DNA of 9,631 nt from Treponema sp. (GTDB taxonomy: Bacteria > Spirochaetota > Spirochaetia > Treponematales > Breznakiellaceae). Position 1 is the first letter of the stretch. The number at the start of each line of letters is the position of its first letter. Both the position numbers and the translations under genes were made by a program. The notes below the pieces were generated by a model. It saw only the letters and a program-made list of their open reading frames with translations, had not been told where the DNA came from and did no database searches. Location of the stretch: assembly GCA_031273185.1 (NCBI GenBank), contig JAISSG010000164.1, positions 1 to 9,631 of the forward strand, read 5' to 3'. Positions 6,477 through 9,631 of this stretch are shown piece after piece.

Positions 6477-6498
6477 AAAATTCCCTATCGGGAATTTT
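6477..6498. promoter_or_regulatory. hipBA operator O2
   Basis: The same 14-bp core TTCCCTATCGGGAA (6481-6494), exactly 50 bp upstream of O1. Here flanking A and T runs extend the palindrome to 9-bp arms (AAAATTCCC / GGGAATTTT). It lies just upstream of the predicted -35. Confidence 0.7.
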
Positions 6499-6529
6499 AT
6501 TGAAATTTTATCGAGAAACAGGCAAAATA

Positions 6530-6543
6530 TTACCGTTCGGGAA
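6530..6543. promoter_or_regulatory. Degenerate third operator O3
   Basis: TTACCGTTCGGGAA matches the O1/O2 core at 11 of 14 positions and starts 49 bp beyond O2, continuing the spacing. The right half-site is intact and the left half is altered. It may be a weaker HipB site or a decayed copy. Confidence 0.45.
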
Positions 6544-6569
6544 AAAACGCTGTTATGCCGTATCCGGCA
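6542..6569 (-). terminator. Weak candidate terminator downstream of the large activase gene
   Basis: On the minus strand TGCCG-GATA-CGGCA (6569-6556) forms a 5-bp stem with a 4-nt loop, followed after 8 nt by a run of six T (6547-6542). The stem is short and the T-run distant, so it is only a candidate. It lies about 100 nt after the activase stop, beyond the repeat. Confidence 0.25.
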
Positions 6570-6668
6570 ACCCTCTCCTTCCTCTTCCCTCCGTGCCCTT
6601 CGCGCCTCTGCGTGAGCCTCTTCTTTTCTCTTTGCTCTTTGCTCTTTGCTCTTTGCTCTCTGCTCTTT
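6570..6668. repeat. Low-complexity repeat, right copy, with 7-bp tandem units
   Basis: Shares the block order of the left copy: accctctcc (6570-6578), cctccgtgcc, gcgcctctgcgtgag (6602-6616), ctcttcttttctcttt. It has only one gcgcctct unit instead of two plus a variant. It is then extended by five heptamers, gctcttt x3, gctctct, gctcttt (6634-6668). The repeat runs into the stop codon of the activase gene (6668-6670). Same orientation as the copy at 4889-4955. Confidence 0.75.
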
Positions 6669-9631
6669 CATTGTGCCGCATCTGATGAATTGGGCGCGTC
6701 CACCAGCGAGGACAGGTCGCCGCCGCCCTTGAAGCGCAGCACGTTCACCATAAAGATGTTAAGTTTGTTAACAATATTCGGCGGCAGTAGGTTGCCATCC
6801 ACCTCCACCGAAAGGATCGGGTAGTTGCGTTCCCGCGCCCAGGGGGTAAACAGGCCCTCGATGACCCGCCCGATGAGACAGGCAAACGGGCTGATGTTCA
6901 CCACGCCGGAAAAGCCCGCCTCCATCGCCGCCGCCGCCGAGCCGGACGACACGGCAATTTCCGAGTTAAGCTCCAGGTTGACAAAATGCTCCTGCGTGTA
7001 CTTCATTATCTCGCGCATGTCGTGGGGCGTGTCGGGGATAAGGCCGGTCGGCCCAAGGATGCCCAGCACTTTTTTCTCCACTGAGTGCTTCCACCACTCT
7101 TCGATTTCCAGTTTTTTAAGGTCCTTCCAGGGTTTGGAAAACAGCCGCTTGCCACGCGGAAGGAGGTTAAGCAGCTTGGTAAGGGCGTATTCCCGCACAA
7201 AGTCAAGGTAATGAATCCACTCGCTGATGCCCGCCACTTTTACCACAATGCCCCGCTCGCTCATCAGGTCGGTTAGCTCGCCGACGGCAAAATCGTCACG
7301 GCGCACATAAATTTCCCCGACGATAAGCACACGGGGACAGTCAACAAGTTTCCGTTTGAGGGGAATCTTCTTAACATCATTGGCAACGTGCTGGAGTTCC
7401 TTCCACATACCCTTGGGGTTATGTTCCACGGCATGCATGACCCTGCGCCACGAATGCTCAAAATCGGCCTGGGCCTGTTTCGGATCGACGGCGCAGGCTT
7501 TGAGCGAGCACTGTATGTCCTTGAGGTAGTCGGACAGCACCAGCCCCTTCCACATCTCCCTGGCAAAACCAGGCCCAAGCTCGTTGTAGGAATTGTCCGC
7601 CGAAAGGATAAAAACGACGACGTTTTCAAGCCGCAGGTCGCGGAACAGGTTTTCGTAAAACACATAGTACTGGCCAGTACGGCAGGGGCCGGTGGTGATC
7701 GGCACAAAGAGCAAATACAATTCGTCCTTGCGGTACTTTTCGCCAAAGAAAAATTCCAAAGCACTGCCTAAAACCAGATGGCTGGGGACGCATTCCTTCC
7801 CCGAAGCGTGGGCGCGGGCAATCTGAATCGTTTTGGCGGTTGCCACGGGCATCGCCTCGGCATCGATCCCGATACTACGAACCGCCGCGCCCATGTACTC
7901 GGTGCTTATGGCCCCCATGTTGGACAGCAACACCTTCACCCGCTTGTTGCCAACAATGGGAACCTTTTCCCCGCTCAGAACATTATCAATACGAAGGTCA
8001 AAACCGCCGCTTGCCTGTTTCTCGCTGACAAAACGCCAACCGTTGTCGTAGCGGTCGGACTCGATCTCGTTTTTCTTCGCACGGTAGCCGTCAATGATGT
8101 CAAGAAACGCCTCCACCCGCGTATCGATCCCCGCATCGGCGGAATGGGAATCCAGTTCCAGCACGAGGAACGGCTTTTGCCCCATCACCCACTTGATATA
8201 ATGGAGGATAAACGAATCGGGCGCACAGGAAAAGTTGGTAACAAAAGTTAAATAAACATTGTTTTCTTTTTTAAGAAGATTCGCCGCCTTCACATCCTGC
8301 TGACCGTAGTACCAGTACATATTGGGAAAGATTTCCTCGTCATGGAAGGGCAAAATATCAAAGGGGACGATTGAGTAGCCCCGCGTGGTAAACTTGCGGG
8401 GAATGCCCATGTTCGCTTCCGGCGTAAAGGCATTGTACGGCCTACCCAGCGTGGCGATGACGGGCCGGTCCGCCTTGCGTGCATCTTCCAGCGCCTCGCG
8501 CCCCATCTGCTGGACCGCGTCAAAGTAACACTGCTGTTTGGACATGGCGGTCTGAAAGGCGGCCTTAGTTTCCGCCTCATTGATGCCGAGCAATTTGGTC
8601 ATCTCGCAGAACAGCTCCAGCGCCTTGCCTTCGCCAAATTTAAAGCTAACCACCAGCGGCAGCCAGCGTTTTTTGTCGATGTCGGGAAACGCCTTTTCAA
8701 CATAATACGGCAACGCCTGTGTAATCGGGCAGAAGTTGGCATGCACCTCATCCTCGTACGAGGGCATATCGCGGAAATGGGGCAACAGCACATAGTCCGC
8801 CCCCTTGTCCAAACAATCCTGCACCGCACCGTGGGCAATCTCCGCCGGAAAACAGTACGTTGATTCCGCCCGTGCAACCCCCGCATGGGCCACCTCAGTA
8901 GAAAGAAACGTCTTGATTCCCAGTTCGTGAAAAAACCACGAGTACAGCGGATACAACGTGTGAACAGAAAAAGCGCGGGGAATCCCTACGGAGTAATTTC
9001 GGGACTGGGGACTGGGGACTGGGGACTGGGGGGGTGTTGGGGACTGGGGGTTACCAATATCGGAGCCGGATTCCCTAGTCCCTAGTCCCTGTTCCCTAGT
9101 CCCTACACTTGGTGCTGCAAATTCCTCAAACAGCATCTTTTGCCGTTTTTCAACATAGTCAAAGACCTGCACATCCTTGACCTGCTTGCGCATGTTGGTG
9201 TACTTATTGCAGCGGCCACCGAACATATATTTGTGCTCGTTGACGTTCAGCACCTGAATGGGGCAAAGGTTTTCGCAGGACTTGCAGGTAAAAACCCGCT
9301 CGTAGCCAATATCGCGGTTGATAATGTCATCGATAACAATGGTTCGCTGTTCCAGCAGGCCATCGGCAGCCTTGCGCTTTGCCAATAACGCCACGCCAAA
9401 ACAGCCCATCAGTTCCGGCGATGGGGGGACGAGAATCTCCTTGTTGAGCATCATGGCGAAGGCAAGGGGTACTGCCGGATTTTTGGCAACACCGCCCTGC
9501 AGAAACACCTTGCCGCCGATGGTGCGGTTGCCGACAACGCGGTTGAGATAGTTCGCTACAATAGAACAGACGATCCCGGCGGTGATGTTCTCCCTGCCCG
9601 CGCCCTGCTGTACCGCCTTGCGAATGTCGCT
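6668..9631 (-). CDS. Large CoA-dehydratase activase-type Fe-S protein (BadF/HgdC family with DUF2229-like part), 3' part
   Basis: 987 residues are visible and the frame is open to the window edge, so the start is missing; the family is often about 1400 residues or more. The first residues (SDIRKAVQQGAGRENITAGI ... FLQGGVAKN ... PELMGCFGVALLAK) are the end of a BadF/BadG/BcrA-type ATPase domain, which in HgdC-like activators uses ATP to drive electron transfer to 2-hydroxyacyl-CoA dehydratases. Next is a Cys cluster, FTCKSCENLCPIQ ... GGRC (9292-9209), probably an Fe-S site. After a repeat-derived insert (9001-9107) comes GIPRAFSVHTLYPLY, the start of the DUF2229-like part. Dehydratase-like segments follow, with conserved Cys: TYCFPAEIAHG, ANFCPITQALPYY, TNFSCAPDSF, GKECVPSHLVLG, TTGPCRTGQYY and SPFACLIGRVIEG. 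The physiological substrate is unknown: no dedicated dehydratase subunits or CoA-transferase are in view. A role in low-potential electron transfer in an anaerobe is inference from the family. Confidence 0.88.
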   Translation of the reverse strand, partial: SDIRKAVQQGAGRENITAGIVCSIVANYLNRVVGNRTIGGKVFLQGGVAKNPAVPLAFAMMLNKEILVPPSPELMGCFGVALLAKRKAADGLLEQRTIVIDDIINRDIGYERVFTCKSCENLCPIQVLNVNEHKYMFGGRCNKYTNMRKQVKDVQVFDYVEKRQKMLFEEFAAPSVGTREQGLGTRESGSDIGNPQSPTPPQSPVPSPQSRNYSVGIPRAFSVHTLYPLYSWFFHELGIKTFLSTEVAHAGVARAESTYCFPAEIAHGAVQDCLDKGADYVLLPHFRDMPSYEDEVHANFCPITQALPYYVEKAFPDIDKKRWLPLVVSFKFGEGKALELFCEMTKLLGINEAETKAAFQTAMSKQQCYFDAVQQMGREALEDARKADRPVIATLGRPYNAFTPEANMGIPRKFTTRGYSIVPFDILPFHDEEIFPNMYWYYGQQDVKAANLLKKENNVYLTFVTNFSCAPDSFILHYIKWVMGQKPFLVLELDSHSADAGIDTRVEAFLDIIDGYRAKKNEIESDRYDNGWRFVSEKQASGGFDLRIDNVLSGEKVPIVGNKRVKVLLSNMGAISTEYMGAAVRSIGIDAEAMPVATAKTIQIARAHASGKECVPSHLVLGSALEFFFGEKYRKDELYLLFVPITTGPCRTGQYYVFYENLFRDLRLENVVVFILSADNSYNELGPGFAREMWKGLVLSDYLKDIQCSLKACAVDPKQAQADFEHSWRRVMHAVEHNPKGMWKELQHVANDVKKIPLKRKLVDCPRVLIVGEIYVRRDDFAVGELTDLMSERGIVVKVAGISEWIHYLDFVREYALTKLLNLLPRGKRLFSKPWKDLKKLEIEEWWKHSVEKKVLGILGPTGLIPDTPHDMREIMKYTQEHFVNLELNSEIAVSSGSAAAAMEAGFSGVVNISPFACLIGRVIEGLFTPWARERNYPILSVEVDGNLLPPNIVNKLNIFMVNVLRFKGGGDLSSLVDAPNSSDAAQ
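9001..9107. repeat. Intragenic inverted heptamer repeat in the activase gene
   Basis: Left arm: GGGGACT units ending at 9006, 9013, 9020 and 9027 (the first lacks one G), an interrupting G-rich spacer, then another unit at 9039-9045. Right arm: CCCTAGT at 9073, 9080 and 9094, the variant CCCTGTT at 9087, and CCCTACA at 9101. The arms are approximately reverse complementary (AGTCCCT versus AGTCCCC, 6 of 7 per unit) around a 27-nt centre. On the minus strand the block stays in frame and encodes Gly-Thr-Arg-Glu-rich and Pro-Gln-Ser-Pro-rich residues between the Cys cluster region and GIPRAF. Confidence 0.85.

Larger units (their letters stand above)
6425..6667. other. Intergenic stretch between the activase gene and hipB
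   Basis: 243 nt without a supported gene. From the hipB side it holds O1, the promoter, O2, O3, the weak hairpin, and then the low-complexity repeat up to the activase stop codon. A 73-codon minus-strand frame through the repeat (Lys/Glu/Arg/Ala-rich) is a repeat translation and not a gene. Confidence 0.7.

Noticed and set aside
6430..6543. Regularly spaced palindromic repeats resembling a tiny CRISPR array
   Set aside because: Only two exact copies plus one degenerate, located at a hipB promoter, with no cas genes; operators explain them better.
6450..6671. 73-codon minus-strand frame between hipB and the activase gene
   Set aside because: Its N-terminal half is a translation of the heptamer and low-complexity repeat and the rest runs across the hipBA operators; no start signal.

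Overview
The window looks like a piece of an anaerobic, gut-type spirochaete chromosome, most likely Treponema-like. This is an inference from the gene mix: a class A PBP without an obvious OB domain, EpsC-type serine acetyltransferase, a lone STAS protein, and a giant CoA-dehydratase-activase-type Fe-S protein. Short-period repeats in non-coding and coding DNA fit the same picture. No rRNA or other decisive taxonomic marker is present. Most genes are GC-rich; hipBA and the two intergenic stretches beside it look more AT-rich by eye.

Layout. Plus strand: the 3' part of a bifunctional penicillin-binding protein (1-2103, open at the left edge) is followed 10 nt later by a small ParB-fold protein (2114-2509). 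These converge, with an 8-nt gap, on a minus-strand series that fills the rest of the window. In order of transcription this is: a large activase/dehydratase-like protein (9631-6668, start outside the window), hipB (6424-6206), hipA (6203-4962), a STAS-domain protein (4718-4401), serine O-acetyltransferase (4286-3393) and the GTPase Era (3396-2518, overlapping the acetyltransferase stop by 4 nt). No gene-free stretch exceeds 300 nt. The two largest gaps (about 243 nt each) hold promoters, operators and repeats.

How the parts work together. PBP plus ParB-like looks like a translationally coupled cell-envelope unit. STAS, cysE and era can be read as one operon driven by two good sigma-70-type promoters upstream of the STAS gene. 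hipBA is a complete-looking type II toxin-antitoxin module. Its promoter overlaps a palindromic operator; an identical operator lies 50 bp upstream and a degenerate third one about 49 bp beyond that.

Most interesting structure. (1) hipBA is bracketed by two same-orientation copies of a low-complexity repeat (4889-4955 and 6570-6668), each starting at or just after the stop codon of a minus-strand gene. (2) A different 7-bp-period repeat lies inside the activase reading frame (9001-9107). It makes an imperfect inverted repeat and adds roughly 35 low-complexity residues between two conserved domains. One divergent repeat unit sits exactly where the usual unit would create an in-frame TAG. (3) The ParB-like protein keeps the CTP-pocket-type motifs but has no DNA-binding domain, ending instead in an aromatic, basic amphipathic helix.
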